From assembly GCA_011037195.1 (NCBI GenBank), contig JAAEAF010006854.1, forward strand, positions 1 through 64,000: DNA of 64,000 nucleotides, written 5' to 3'. This DNA is from Triatoma infestans. Its lineage: Eukaryota > Arthropoda > Insecta > Hemiptera > Reduviidae. A program made the position numbers and the translations under genes. Positions 36,813-47,846 of the stretch are shown here, piece by piece. Numbering within the stretch: the stretch's first letter is position 1; the number at the start of each line of letters is the position of its first letter. The notes under the pieces were generated by a model. That model had not been told where the DNA came from and ran no database searches. It saw only the letters and a list, made by a program, of their open reading frames with translations.

Positions 36813-37978
36813 TCAACTAGCAATAATCGCACCTCAGGAGACTTTCATTGGTTACGATATTGCCACTGCGCAAGGCTGGCAAGCGCACCATAGGCAGCAT
36901 TTGGCATAATTTTATTAGGAATAAGTACATTAGTGTCCCTGTTAAATTTCAAATTTTCAATGCAGTGATGCGTGCCGGAATGTGTTACGGATGCCAAGTT
37001 TGGGGTTACGAATTGTACGAAGAGGTTGAAAAATTACAAAGATTTTGTATTAAAAAATTATTTGGCCTGCCAACTAACTCCCCTTCTTATTACATACTTT
37101 TAGAAACTGGCAGAAATACACTTTTCTGTTTTACCCTGAAGCTGCATTTTTCTTATATATTAAATATATTAAATAGTCACTCCGAAGACAGATTAACACA
37201 TATAGTGGCAATGGAAACCATAAAAAGAAACTTTTTTGGTATCAGTCTTGGTGTCAACTGTCGGAGAGGTATGATGTCGTGCTGGATAATGAAACCATCA
37301 TTAATTGGAAGAAGCAAACACAATGCTTACTATCTGCTATAAAGAATAATGAGATAGAGGAATTTAAGTTCTTAGCCAAACACGCCCAATACCACGAGCA
37401 GTTTAATAAATTAAGTTTTAACACAAATTATATAAGCAGTAACTTAAATTTTGAATACAAAAAATTTATATTTAAAATAAGAGGGGAATTGTTGAATTTA
37501 AATTATAAGCCGTGGCTACCTAATGTCAATTACAACTGTTCACTGTGTAATTTATCTAAAGTCGAAAATGTCTCACTTTGTGGCAGAATGTCCCATCCTT
37601 AAAGAGTTTAGATTACGTTTTCTCAAAAAATCAGTTTTGACAGAAGTAGAATTTTCGTTGTTGTTAAATGGATCTGATTGGCTCAAGTTAGCTTTGTACA
37701 TTAAATATGCATTATTTTATAGAAATATGTTAGTTGAAGAATTTAATTTTTAGTTTGCATTATATTTTTGTTTCTTGTTTTTTTTTTTTCGTATAAGTGT
37801 GTTCTTTATGAGTTATGATGTTTGTATTTTGGTAAAATTAATTTCATCAGGAGTGGACTCTGACAGACGGTCTAATTGATCATGTCATAAGATGTGTAGT
37901 TATTATTATTTTTTCTTTCTTTTGCACAAAATGTAAATTTCGATATAAATAAAACATCTTTATCTATCTATCTATCTA
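36813..37978 (+). mobile_element. 5'-truncated non-LTR retrotransposon with target duplication
   Basis: The insert is flanked by CATGAATGTAGTTT at 36799-36812 and 37980-37993 and ends with a (TCTA)n tail at 37958-37980, the hallmark of a LINE insertion with a simple-repeat tail. The plus strand encodes the RT C-terminus: NAVMRAGMCYGCQVWGYELY, LQRFCIKKLFGLPTNSPSYY, ETGRNTLFCF (36960-37140), then after frameshifts CSLCNLSKVENVSLC and AECPILKEFRLRFLKK. The last is a Cys-rich tail. The related fragment is at 25.5 kb. Confidence 0.8.
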
Positions 37979-38131
37979 TCATGAATGTAGTTTAATTCTC
38001 TATACTACACATATACCCCCACATATACCCCACAAATCTATTACAAAAAATTCAAAATTCAGCACACTCCTGGCCACCGTACCTAGCGCATAGCGCCAAA
38101 ACCGGTGCCTATGGTCACTTAGCCTTGCCTA

Positions 38132-41100
38132 CTATGTAGGCAAGTTTCCATCCCCGCCACGTGGAGGCGGACCTCTACATATCCGTCTAGTCCGGCGCAT
38201 TACCGCTACTTCTCGAGCAAACAGAGCGAAGTCTTTAAAATTTTCAGCACTTTTCACCAACTCTTTACATTCTCCCGGCCAATTCTCTCCTCTCCTTTTC
38301 AGCTTGAATTCCATATGGATTCTTGCCTCGTCGAGGAGAGAACATCGGAAGAGAACGTGATGCACTGTATCCCGTTCACCGCATTCGCAATTCGGGGATT
38401 CTTTCAAACCCAACTCATTGAGCTTAGAATTGAACTCCCCGTGGCCCGTGAAATATTGCGTTACGGTTTGGGATAGCTCCAGCCACCGCATCGATAGTCT
38501 GTGATGCACATTTGGGAAGAACTCATATGTAATTCTTCCTGTATCTGCCTCATCCCAGCGTCTTTGCCACTTCCCAATCTCGTACTCTCGGATCTTATTT
38601 CTTGCAAGAGTAGTAGGCATCTGACTGGACAGCTCCTCACCATCGAGGACAATCTTGACCCCTTTTTTAAACTTATGGGTAAGGGCTCTCATCTCAACGA
38701 GGAGATCAAGCGGCAACACACCAGCGACCACCGGTAAGGAAGCCGTGGATGATGTCGCATAGGCCCTTGTTACAGAGCATAAAATTGCTCTTTGCATTCG
38801 CAACAGAGTGCCGCTGTACGACTGCATGTCAAGCTTGTCGGCCCAACAGGCAGCTGCGTACGCTGCGACATTCTCTATTACGCCCCTATAAATGGTTAGG
38901 GCCACGCCAGTCTTCAGCCCCCACTCACCACGGGCTACTCTTTTTATTCCCTGGTACAAGTTGAGACATCTGGAGGCCACCCACTGAATATGGGGCTTAA
39001 AAGAAAGCTTCCAATCCAGCAGCACGCCCAGGTACTCAAACTGGGTCACATGGACTATTCTGTGATCGTCCACCCTTATCCAGGGAGGACGACTGGGATG
39101 AAGTTTGCCTTTCATTAGCATCACTTTAGACTTCTCGAACGAAATCTGAAGCTTCTCCCCTTGACACCAATTCTTAATTCGGGTTACAACAGCGCTCGCA
39201 CGCTCTTCTAACTCCCGACGAGAATCACCATGAACGACTACTGCAAGGTCGTCAGCGTATGCAACTGAATCACAATAATCCATCATTTCTATATGCTCTA
39301 ACAATCCGTCCATGACCAAGTTCCACAGGAACGGACCCACCACCGAGCCCTGCGGACAACCTTTAGTTATTGGCCTGGATATTTCGCCGGCTTGAGTCAC
39401 AAGCACCGCCACTCTATGAGTGAGGTAGCTTTGTATCAGTTTAAAAAGATTTGGTGGACAATCTCTCCTTCTAAGTGACTCTAATACAGTCGGCCACCAG
39501 ACATTATCGAAGGCACCTGCTATGTCCAGGAATACTGTGAGGACGTATTTGTGCCCACTGCCACGGACCAAATTCAGGATTTTTGAGATCGCATCTGTCG
39601 TCGATCTTCCCGATACAAACCCATACTGGTTGGGACTGAAACTGATAAAACTTTTCAATCTCATTACAATCAGTTTCTCCAGCAGTTTCCCAAAAACGGG
39701 CAGGAGTTGTATCAATCGATACGACTTTGCGTCTCCGATGGGCTTGTTACCACCTTTATATAACACTTTGACAAGCCCTGTTTTCCATTGACTGGGAAAA
39801 TATCCCAGTTTCAGGCATCCATTGAACAGGTCTAGCAGATACTGGCTTAAAACGTCCTCATTTTTCCGGACAATTTCTCCATTAATCATGTCTATGCCGG
39901 GTGCCTTCTTGTTCTTAATTTCGCCAATAACAAATTTTATATCGTATATATCAAACTCGGCCACGGAGCAATCCAGAGCTGGTGACTCATAAGCTGCTTC
40001 GCGACGACTTCTTTGCAACTGAGTATCATCCAGAGGGCTATCCTCCGGGAGGAGTACTTTCAATAAGTGCTGCGTCGATTCTTTCCAGGACCCAACACCC
40101 GATATTCCATCTATGTTTAGACTGGCTAATATCAGGTTTGGCTTCAACTTATTAGACTGCACCTTGTATACAATACCCCAAGGATCTCTATTGCCTTCTG
40201 ACCTCACGAACTCCTGCCAACTTGAGGTCTTGGCCTGCAACACCATCTTTTTATACTGGCTTCGAGCACCACGATACTCATCTAAATATCGTTGACGGGA
40301 TTCCTCATTCCGTTCCCGCTGGTACCGTCTTCGCTTCCTGGCAACTCCTTTTTTAGCTGTTGTCAGCTCCCGTGTCCACCAAGGAACACGGCGCATACGA
40401 CTAGTGGGTATTTTCTTTAAAGCCTCCCCACTTACGCCCGCTATTACCTCAGTCAGCTCTGTGACCGCTTTATCAACACCAGCAATGGTATCCTCTTGGA
40501 CATATATGGGAGCAATACTGCGCTGTAGGAGAGTCTTGTATCTTTCCCAGTCAGCATGTTTGACTGAGTATCTTTCGAGACCCTCATAGGCGAGACATGG
40601 CCTGGTGTCCCAGGCAACTTCGAAAAGTATAGCCCTGTGATCACCAGTCACCCAGTCTGTCACCTTCCAACCATGTACCCTGTCAACAGCCGAAGCTGTA
40701 CACAGTGTAACATCCAGGTTGTGCTGAGCGCAGTTCCCATTTCCTACATAAGTCTTCAGATGTCCGGGCATGTTCACGACGCACAGATCATTGGAGACAA
40801 TGCACTCCTCAAAGTACCTGCCTCTGTCGTCCAAGGCGTCATCATGCCACATGGGTGACCATGCATTTATATCAGCGGCCACTATTATCTTTTTTCCTCT
40901 ATTTTCTTGCAAGAGCCGACTTAAATGAGCAATAGACGTCGTTATGTCGCACGACGGCTGGCAGTACAAGCTTACCAGCATCAACTCAACGCCATTTGCA
41001 GCCGTTAACAGCACACAAGTACAATGACTGGTGCTGTACTGTGGCAGACGCAATAGAGTGATGTCTGGATTGCACACCGCAACAGCAGTCCATATCCATT

Positions 41101-41305
41101 TTTCACAGGAAGCGTGGACGACACGATGCTGCAGCCCCAGGCCCTTAACGCTTCCTTGGAACGTGTAGGGTTCCTGGATTAACGCAACATCTATTCCTTT
41201 CGTATAGATAAGCTCTCGTGCTTCAGCCATTACTGTTTTCGAGCGTTGCGCATTCAGCTGCAACACTCTCAGGCCATTATTAGTTGAATTATGGGCTTCT
41301 TCCAT
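38132..41305 (-). CDS. R1-clade ORF2: AP endonuclease and reverse transcriptase
   Basis: The 1057-codon ORF encodes the enzyme that nicks the target and copies element RNA. The N-terminal APE-type endonuclease shows LRVLQLNAQRS, VALIQEPY, VAADINAWSPMWH and TGDHRAI. The RT has KKAPGIDMINGEI, QYGFVSGRSTTDAI, FLDIAGAFDNVWW, KGCPQGSVVGPFLWNL, AYADDLAVVV (YADD near residue 682) and FEYLGVLLD. A C-terminal CCHC motif, CECGERDTVHHVLFRC, lies near residues 970-985. Length and the GCPQGS-GPF-WN signature fit R1-clade proteins. The start overlaps the ORF1 stop by 17 nt, so translation is probably by reinitiation or frameshift. No stops or frameshifts are seen; it may be active. Confidence 0.92.
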   Translation of the reverse strand: MEEAHNSTNNGLRVLQLNAQRSKTVMAEARELIYTKGIDVALIQEPYTFQGSVKGLGLQHRVVHASCEKWIWTAVAVCNPDITLLRLPQYSTSHCTCVLLTAANGVELMLVSLYCQPSCDITTSIAHLSRLLQENRGKKIIVAADINAWSPMWHDDALDDRGRYFEECIVSNDLCVVNMPGHLKTYVGNGNCAQHNLDVTLCTASAVDRVHGWKVTDWVTGDHRAILFEVAWDTRPCLAYEGLERYSVKHADWERYKTLLQRSIAPIYVQEDTIAGVDKAVTELTEVIAGVSGEALKKIPTSRMRRVPWWTRELTTAKKGVARKRRRYQRERNEESRQRYLDEYRGARSQYKKMVLQAKTSSWQEFVRSEGNRDPWGIVYKVQSNKLKPNLILASLNIDGISGVGSWKESTQHLLKVLLPEDSPLDDTQLQRSRREAAYESPALDCSVAEFDIYDIKFVIGEIKNKKAPGIDMINGEIVRKNEDVLSQYLLDLFNGCLKLGYFPSQWKTGLVKVLYKGGNKPIGDAKSYRLIQLLPVFGKLLEKLIVMRLKSFISFSPNQYGFVSGRSTTDAISKILNLVRGSGHKYVLTVFLDIAGAFDNVWWPTVLESLRRRDCPPNLFKLIQSYLTHRVAVLVTQAGEISRPITKGCPQGSVVGPFLWNLVMDGLLEHIEMMDYCDSVAYADDLAVVVHGDSRRELEERASAVVTRIKNWCQGEKLQISFEKSKVMLMKGKLHPSRPPWIRVDDHRIVHVTQFEYLGVLLDWKLSFKPHIQWVASRCLNLYQGIKRVARGEWGLKTGVALTIYRGVIENVAAYAAACWADKLDMQSYSGTLLRMQRAILCSVTRAYATSSTASLPVVAGVLPLDLLVEMRALTHKFKKGVKIVLDGEELSSQMPTTLARNKIREYEIGKWQRRWDEADTGRITYEFFPNVHHRLSMRWLELSQTVTQYFTGHGEFNSKLNELGLKESPNCECGERDTVHHVLFRCSLLDEARIHMEFKLKRRGENWPGECKELVKSAENFKDFALFAREVAVMRRTRRICRGPPPRGGDGNLPT

Positions 41306-42713
41306 AATCTGTATTGGCTTGTTGTCGGTCTAGAGCTTTCAGGTACGCTGGGCATTTCAAGCTCTTAACAGAGTGGTTGTGCGGCTTTCGGAACCCCTTA
41401 CAGGCAGCACATGCCGGGGCTTCGGCTTTATTCGGGCACTTCTCATATACATGTCCTTTAGTGGCGCAGTGTCCGCAAGTCGGCTCTTTTTCCTTGCAGA
41501 ACTTTGCCACGTGCCCATATGCTTGGCACTTGTAGCAGCGTGCTACCTGCTTGTGGTCCATCACCTTACAACGATTCCACTCGATATACACCCTGCCGCT
41601 ACTCAGGGTTCCTTTTAGCAGAAGTTCACGCATTTTTGGCGTGACTTCTACCACCCAGTTCTGAGACCCGTTTTTGCTCGCACCTGACTTCGCCAGTACT
41701 CTTAAGGAATCCTGAAAATCAGGTTTCGGCAATACCGATCCTAGGTTTTGTTCATATATCGCTTTCATAATTCTCGCTTCATTGAGGTCGCTTGGTACAT
41801 CAAAGATGATCATCTTAGGAAGCCTTTTCTTAGGCAGCTCAGCCTGGAGACCAGCATTTCTCAACTTATCATTATTCAATAGAGCTTGCACCTGCTCAGG
41901 GCCTCCTGTTTCAACATAGAGTGTCTTATTTCTGGCGCGTCGGAGGGATACGACCTGCCAACCTTCCTCAGAAGGATTTAGACTGCCCTTGAGCATTTCT
42001 TTCATTTGCTCGCTGGTCTCAACTGCCTTCTCATCTTGTGGCTTTATAACCACCACATGCTTTTTGGGAGGCAGCGGCTTTTTCACTGCCTGCCTCTCAG
42101 GCTGCATATTCTTTTTATCTTTATTATCTTTCTTATTGTTGTTTCTCTTTTTATTTTTCAGAGCCTTTGTATTCTTCTTTTGTTTAGCCTGCTTTCCCTC
42201 AGGCTGGCTTCCTGTAGCCACCACTCCCGCATAAGATTTCACAGGTGCGGGTTTAGTGGGGCCCACTACATCCTTTCTCATAGTACCATCGGCCTCTATT
42301 GACTTACGGGCTGTCTCACGCAAATTCACCGACAGCTGTGTTGTATCGGCCTTGATCTGGTCTGTATTTTCTAAAATACATAAGACCGCCATTTCCAAGG
42401 CCTGTTGCTTTTTTGCTGTCTCATTTGTAGATGCTGAGATTTTGCCCTCAAGCCAGGCAATGCGAGTGGCCATCTCATTGACGATGGCCGTTACCTCTTT
42501 AACTTTCTTAGTTAAAAACAAGGTGTGTGTCTTGTTTATCTTTACACTTGGATCCTGACAATACTGAATGATTTCAAGCTCCAGCTCGCCTGCTCTAAGG
42601 ATGGGGTCCCTGGTCATATACCCTTTTGGGCTACCCTCCTCACTACGGTTTTCATTTGTGCTCTCTTGTTCACTTGGCTCGGCAGCCTTTGCTGCCACGT
42701 CATTAGTGGTCAT
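41289..42713 (-). CDS. R1-clade ORF1: gag-like nucleic-acid-binding protein
   Basis: The ORF1 protein binds element RNA in the retrotransposition particle. The frame is open from 42797, but the first ATG is at 42713 (MTTNDVAAKAAE), which I take as the start, giving 474 residues. Features are an acidic/Ser-rich start, a likely coiled region (KKVKEVTAIVNEMATRIAWL), a strongly basic Lys/Asn-rich stretch (about 42100-42200), an RRM-like domain (PKMIIFDVPSDLNEARIM), and three zinc knuckles near the end: CYKCQAYGHVAKFC, CGHCATKGHVYEKC and CAACKGFRKPHNHSVKSLKC. Three CCHC motifs before ORF2 are typical of R1/TRAS/SART elements. It overlaps ORF2 by 17 nt. Confidence 0.88.
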   Translation of the reverse strand: MTTNDVAAKAAEPSEQESTNENRSEEGSPKGYMTRDPILRAGELELEIIQYCQDPSVKINKTHTLFLTKKVKEVTAIVNEMATRIAWLEGKISASTNETAKKQQALEMAVLCILENTDQIKADTTQLSVNLRETARKSIEADGTMRKDVVGPTKPAPVKSYAGVVATGSQPEGKQAKQKKNTKALKNKKRNNNKKDNKDKKNMQPERQAVKKPLPPKKHVVVIKPQDEKAVETSEQMKEMLKGSLNPSEEGWQVVSLRRARNKTLYVETGGPEQVQALLNNDKLRNAGLQAELPKKRLPKMIIFDVPSDLNEARIMKAIYEQNLGSVLPKPDFQDSLRVLAKSGASKNGSQNWVVEVTPKMRELLLKGTLSSGRVYIEWNRCKVMDHKQVARCYKCQAYGHVAKFCKEKEPTCGHCATKGHVYEKCPNKAEAPACAACKGFRKPHNHSVKSLKCPAYLKALDRQQANTDYGRSP

Positions 42714-42816
42714 TTTGACCACCGTCGAACTTTTAGCAACATTTTGTTGCTCGTCAAATAATCTTTTTCTTATCCACCTAGCATGCCTTTCAGGCAAGGT
42801 GACAAATCTATTACAA

Positions 42817-44190
42817 CCAAATTTTCTATCTAATTTGGGTGACTAAGGTGATGTATATAATCAGAAACATTGTGATATTCTAGAATTGTTCATTTTGCTC
42901 GCCGCCCAGCATAAATGCTAAAAGATTTCCACACAAAAAATCAACCTGATTCTAAAAGTTTCTCACAAATTGCCCATCTTTTCTTAATTATGAAAGTCTA
43001 GAACAGTTGTTCAAAAAAAGATCACATACTACTTTTGATTTAGAAATTGGATGAACTTTTAAACTAGCTAATTTGGCACCCGATAAAATCGTATAAAGCA
43101 CTATCGTGGATGGGGACACAGCTTCCCTTTTTTAATTTTCTCGGATGCCACCACAATGTCGCACCTAATGAACCTCCTTATTAAAATTGATACTCTAACC
43201 TACACACCACTTTTCTACTTCGCGGTACATTAAATCCTCACATTAAGAAGAGGTTAGAAACATTCAGCGGTAAACTTCTCGGTGTAATAAAAGAAAAATA
43301 AAAAGAGTATTATATCAATTTAATTTTCGGAACCATAGGGTTCATTTGATAAAGACTTTACGAGACAGTGCTCTCTAAAATCAATAACAATTCTTGGCAC
43401 AAATGGAAGATGTTTCCTTGCTAATGGTAACTTGAGAAGAAAGAGTCTTGTTGAATAAAAATTTATTAACAACGCAATTATTAATAACAATAATTTCCGG
43501 CTGTGAACTGAAGAAGTCCTCGAAATGATCAACTAATCAGCATCTAATTTTATGAAAGAAGTTTAAGTGGTGTATAAATTCCTTAACGGCACGCTCTTCC
43601 TTGTTGCAAAGAAGTCTTCCCTTTTTGATGTCGAATGAAGGTTATTTTACTACAAGAGCGTTTTATTCTTTATGTCGTGCTGAATTTCTCCGTCCAACTC
43701 ATCCATTATATTATATTATATGGTTGGAGAGAATTGGTTTGGCTTGATGAATTAACAAGACTTGGTTATTAACACCATAATATAATCATGAGTTACACTG
43801 GCTGCTTGGATTTTACAGTAAAGATGGTAGATTAAGGTAGAGTGGAAGGGGTAATGACACGTTGTGACTGGTGAACTATCTCCTGAACTAATTTGAACTA
43901 TATGTTCTCTGTGTCCCATCGCTTCATTTATATGGTTTCTCCCACTCCAGTCCGACAGAGTGCCTGGTATTTTGTTACTCTTTCTCTGCTTTCTAGTTTG
44001 CTGTTGCAGGCTCCAACGATTTTCTATAAAACTTTGTATACTATCTACACACACACACCAATCTCCAATATCTACAAATCTTCCCAGGAAAATGGATTTT
44101 TCAGGAGGGCTCTGGTGGGACAGTAAAGTTATGCTTTCCTATAAGGTACCACTTCAGTATAATCTATGGTTTACCAACTACATAATATTA
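42817..44190. other. No gene recognised
   Basis: No family match. At 43750-44120 GC content rises and there is a long non-repetitive stretch of unknown nature, without a credible ORF. It could be part of an LTR or a host exon I cannot identify. Confidence 0.3.
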
Positions 44191-44199
44191 ATACACATT

Positions 44200-44500
44200 A
44201 GGAAGAAGCCTTGGTAGAATTCCAAGTTCGAAGAAAATCGGTTGTGTCCGGAAACAGCAATTTTACAGAATAGGTTTTTAAGTTTTTTTGAAGCTTTTCA
44301 AAAACGGTTGCAAAAGATTTTAGAAACGTTGAATGCTTGCTACACAGATAGATACGTATCACTTTTATTTCAAAAATTTTTTCAATTAGCATAAAAATTT
44401 AAATTTGATAAAGGAGCAGAGAACGCCCATAAAGTCCTCTTAGGTATATATGTCTTTAACACCTTGTCAACCTTTTTTTATGGCCAGCCTAAAATAAACT
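44200..44500 (+). repeat. CCGGAAG-family remnant
   Basis: GAATTCCAAGTTCGAAGAAA, ATCGGTTGTGTCCGGAAACA and CAAAAACGGTTGC follow the internal order of the family but are very diverged. Confidence 0.4.
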
Positions 44501-44533
44501 TTGTAAATATTACAGTTTGAAAGAATCTTTTTA

Positions 44534-45532
44534 CTTCCTCTTACTCCTTAGTAAGAGGAAAAGTATTGAAATCGTATCAAATTTTCGATATCGAGTTTTC
44601 ACCGGAAATATCCGTTTTGAGGTCCCCTGAGTACAAAAAAAGTGGTTTTTAGCAAATGGTCTGTATGTGTGAACAGCATAGCTCAAAAACGAAAAAACCG
44701 TAGAAAGTTCAAACTTGATATTCCGTTTAGGTCTCACCATGGGATCTGACAGTGTGTTAACTGCCAAAATTCCTATGCTGGAAGTACCACTTTACTAGTT
44801 GGTTTTATTACGTTTTTGCGATTTTCTCAAAAATGGCAACGACGATTTCCTTTTAACTTAGTAGATCAACTACATTTACAAAGAGCTACAACTTTTATTT
44901 GAAACATTTCTCTGGGAAAATTCATTTAAGGGCATTTCCGGGAGAGAGGTGGGGTTAGGTTTTCATCTAAACTGCTATTTCAGTTTAATAGACAATTCTG
45001 ATAATAATGCTTCTTAATAATGTTAATTAGAATTAAATTTTGTTGTTGAAATTCCGAGTTTGAAAAAAAAATCGGATAACCGGAAGTACGTTTATTATTT
45101 AACACTTTACTAAATGATTTCTTCATTTTTTCGCGATTTTCTCAAAAAAATGGCTCTGACAATTTTCTTGAAACTTCGTGTATAAACTAAACATGCAAAG
45201 ATCTACATCATTTATTTAAAACATTTCTCTGGGAAAATTCATTCAAGGCCACTTTTAGGGGAGGTGTAGGGTTAAAGCTTCCTCTATAACCGCTATCATA
45301 GTTGATTATACAATTCTATCATCCAAACAAAATTAATTAGAAATAAATAGATGGCCAAAATTCCGTGTTTTAGGAAAGTTAGTAAACCGGAAGTGCGCTT
45401 TTACTGAACAGTTTTTTCCAAGTTTGCGACGCATTTCATTAAATTTGGCACACAAGCTATAAAATTTGTCAATTATAATTTTGAGAACAGGAGTAAGAGA
45501 AAGTTGTGTGAGTGAGTCATACCAGATTTTAT
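44534..45532 (+). repeat. CCGGAAG-family repeat unit 1
   Basis: The unit starts at the near-palindrome CTTACTCCTTAGTAAGAGGA and contains TTTTCACCGGAAATATCCGT, TTTTGAGGTCCCCTGAGT, AAAACGAAAAAACCGTAGAA and internal subrepeats ending in (A)CCGGAAGT. It ends in GAGTAAGAGAAAGTTGTGTG and CATACCAGATTTT. No protein is encoded. Each unit is about 1 kb and holds about three tandem subrepeats of roughly 280-310 bp. Confidence 0.8.
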
Positions 45533-45948
45533 GTATTTATTCATTACTAGCTGGTAAAAATGCGGACAGAAATTTCGTCAGAGATCCCTTTATTAAGGGA
45601 TATTTATTAATTAATTTTTACTGATTAAAATTTTTTTTTTTTTCCCCATAAGATTTCATTTACATGTCCAAAATATTTATTGCCATCGTATTACATTAGA
45701 AAACCAAAACAGTTTTAAAAATTAATGCAATGCCCCCTATAGGGAAGCGTTGTCTGTAAAATAAATTAGATATAATTCAATTTGTCAGTTGATTGTTGCC
45801 TCTGGTTTGTCAGTACACATATCAAGGCTGTGCTACAAACACAGAACAACAATTGAAGAACGCCTATGTACATATTCATTAGCAGATTTACAATTTTTTT
45901 TACACAGACCAATGATTCTTAAACTTATTTCTTTTGTGTCCCATTTTT

Positions 45949-46918
45949 ACTTTTTCTTACTCCTAGTAAGAGGAAGTATTGTAATCGTGTCAAATATTTG
46001 ATGTTGAGTTTTCACCGGAAATATCCGTTTTGAGGTCCCCTGAGCAAATGGTCTGTGTGTGTGTGTGTGTATGTGTGCATGTATGTGAACAGCATAGCTC
46101 AAAAACAAAAAATCGTAGAAAGTTCAAACTTGATAGTTCGTTTAGGTATCACCATGGGATCCGACAGTGGGTCATCTGTCAAAATTCCTCAACCGGAAGT
46201 AACACTTTACTAGTTACGTTTTTGCGATTTTCTCAAAAATAGCTCCAACGATTTTCTTCAAACTTGGAATATCAATTACATATACTAACAGCTACAACTT
46301 TTATTTGAATCATTTCTCTGGGAAAATTGATTAAGGCACTTTTGGGGAGATGGGTGGTGGCTAGTTTTTCATCCTAAAAGTGCTATTAGTTTATTATACA
46401 ATTTTGCCTTCTCATATGTTCATTAGAATGAATATGTGTTGAAATTCCGAGTTTGAAAAAAAATCGGATAACCGGAAGTGCGTGTTTACATTACCACTTT
46501 ACGGAATGATTTTTTTTTCGCACTTTTTTGCGATTTTCCTCAAAATGTCTCCGAACGATTTTTTTTTTTGAACTTCGTATATAACTACACATACGATAAT
46601 CTACAACTTTTTTCAACATTTCTCGGGAAATTCTTTTAAGGCACTTTTAGGGAGGGGAGGTGTTTACCAGCGTCCTCTAAAGTGCTATCATAGTTGATTA
46701 AACAATTCTAACATCCAAACAAAATTAGGTTAGAAATAAATAGATGGCCGAAATTCCGAGTTTCAAGAAAGTTAGTAAACCGGAAGTGCGCTTTTACTTG
46801 ACAGTTTTTCAATGAATTTCATTAAATTTGTCACACACAAACTATAAAATTTGTTAATTATAATTTTGGGAACCTAAGAGTAAGAGAATGTTGTGTGAGT
46901 GTTTTACACCAGATTTTT
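45949..46918 (+). repeat. CCGGAAG-family repeat unit 2
   Basis: The layout is as in unit 1, starting CTTACTCCTAGTAAGAGGAA and ending GTTTTACACCAGATTTTTAC. CCGGAAGT occurs at 46193, 46472 and 46780, showing the three internal subrepeats (spacing 279 and 308 bp). A (GT)n tract lies near 46052-46070. Unit 3 follows directly, head to tail. Confidence 0.82.
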
Positions 46919-47846
46919 ACTTTTACTAACGGTTAATAAGAGGAAGTACTGTCATAGTGTCAAATTTTCGATACGGAGTTTTTGCCGGAAATATCCGTTT
47001 TGAGGTCTTACTGAGTCCAAAAAATTTAGTTTCTAGCAAGTGGTGTTGTGTGTGACGGCATATATCAGAAAAGAAAAATAACAGAATGTTCAAAACTTAA
47101 TATTTCGTTATAATGCTACCAGAAGACTTGAAAATAAGCTTTTCGTAAAAATTGTTTTAATCCAATTAGCGAATTTTTACTGAATAACTTTTTCAGTTTT
47201 TTTTTATTTTCTAAAAATGGCTCCAACGATGTTCTTTAAACATTGCGTATCAATTAAACATATAAAGAATTACAACTTTTATTTGAAACATATCTCCGAG
47301 AAAATCAATCCATTAAAGGGTACTTTTAGGGGAGAGGTGGTGTTAGGTTTTCCTCTAAAGTGCTATTTCAATTTATTACACAATTCTCTCATCCCAATAA
47401 TATTAATTAGAATTAAATATGCTGTTGAAATTCACAGTTTGAATAAAATTCAGATGACCGGAAATGTTCTATTACTGAAAAGTATTTTTCAGTTTTCTGC
47501 TATTTTCTCTAAAACGCCTCCAACGATTTTCATTAAACTAGACATGTCAACTACACTATTCGTAGCTACACATAAGCATTCAGCTACAACTTTATTTGGA
47601 ACTTCTCTTCGGTAACCTCATTTAAGGGGTTTTCGGGGAAGAGGAGGGGTTATATTTTTCTCTAGAGTGCTATCCATAATTGAATGCTACCATCTAAAAA
47701 AAAAAAAAAAATAATTTGAAATAAATAAATTGCCAAATTTCCGAGTTTTAAGAAAATAAGTAAACCGGAAGTCCGTTTTTACTGAACAGTTTTTTTGCGA
47801 TTTTCTCTTTAAAAACACCGACGGAATTTCATTAAATTTAGTATAC
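46919..47846 (+). repeat. CCGGAAG-family repeat unit 3, left part
   Basis: It begins TAATAAGAGGAAGTACTGTC and runs to AATTTCATTAAATTTAGTATAC, where the LTR element at 47847 interrupts it. The missing end is at 53842-53932. Confidence 0.78.

Larger units (their letters stand above)
38047..42801 (-). mobile_element. R1-clade non-LTR retrotransposon, both ORFs open
   Basis: The insert is bounded by identical 15-bp repeats, ACAAATCTATTACAA at 38032-38046 and 42802-42816. The minus strand carries ORF1 (to 41289) and ORF2 (41305-38132) overlapping by 17 nt. The 3' end is GAATTTTGAATTTTT without a long poly(A). The 5' end is 4 nt before the first possible codon of the ORF1 frame, so the element is either full length with a short leader or slightly 5'-truncated. 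Intact ORFs and an exact duplication point to a recent insertion. R1 elements proper use 28S rDNA; this site is not rDNA. Confidence 0.88.

Noticed and set aside
38461..41618. Many ORFs of 60-100 codons on the plus strand across the R1-clade element
   Set aside because: They are antisense shadows of the long ORF1 and ORF2 frames, with no family resemblance.
41989..42846. Leu/Phe/Cys-rich plus-strand ORFs that look like membrane proteins
   Set aside because: They are antisense to the Lys/Glu-rich ORF1, which produces hydrophobic-looking text by complementarity.
43752..44054. 100-codon minus-strand ORF in a GC-richer stretch
   Set aside because: No motif, no splice logic and no homologue that I recognise; left as unassigned DNA.
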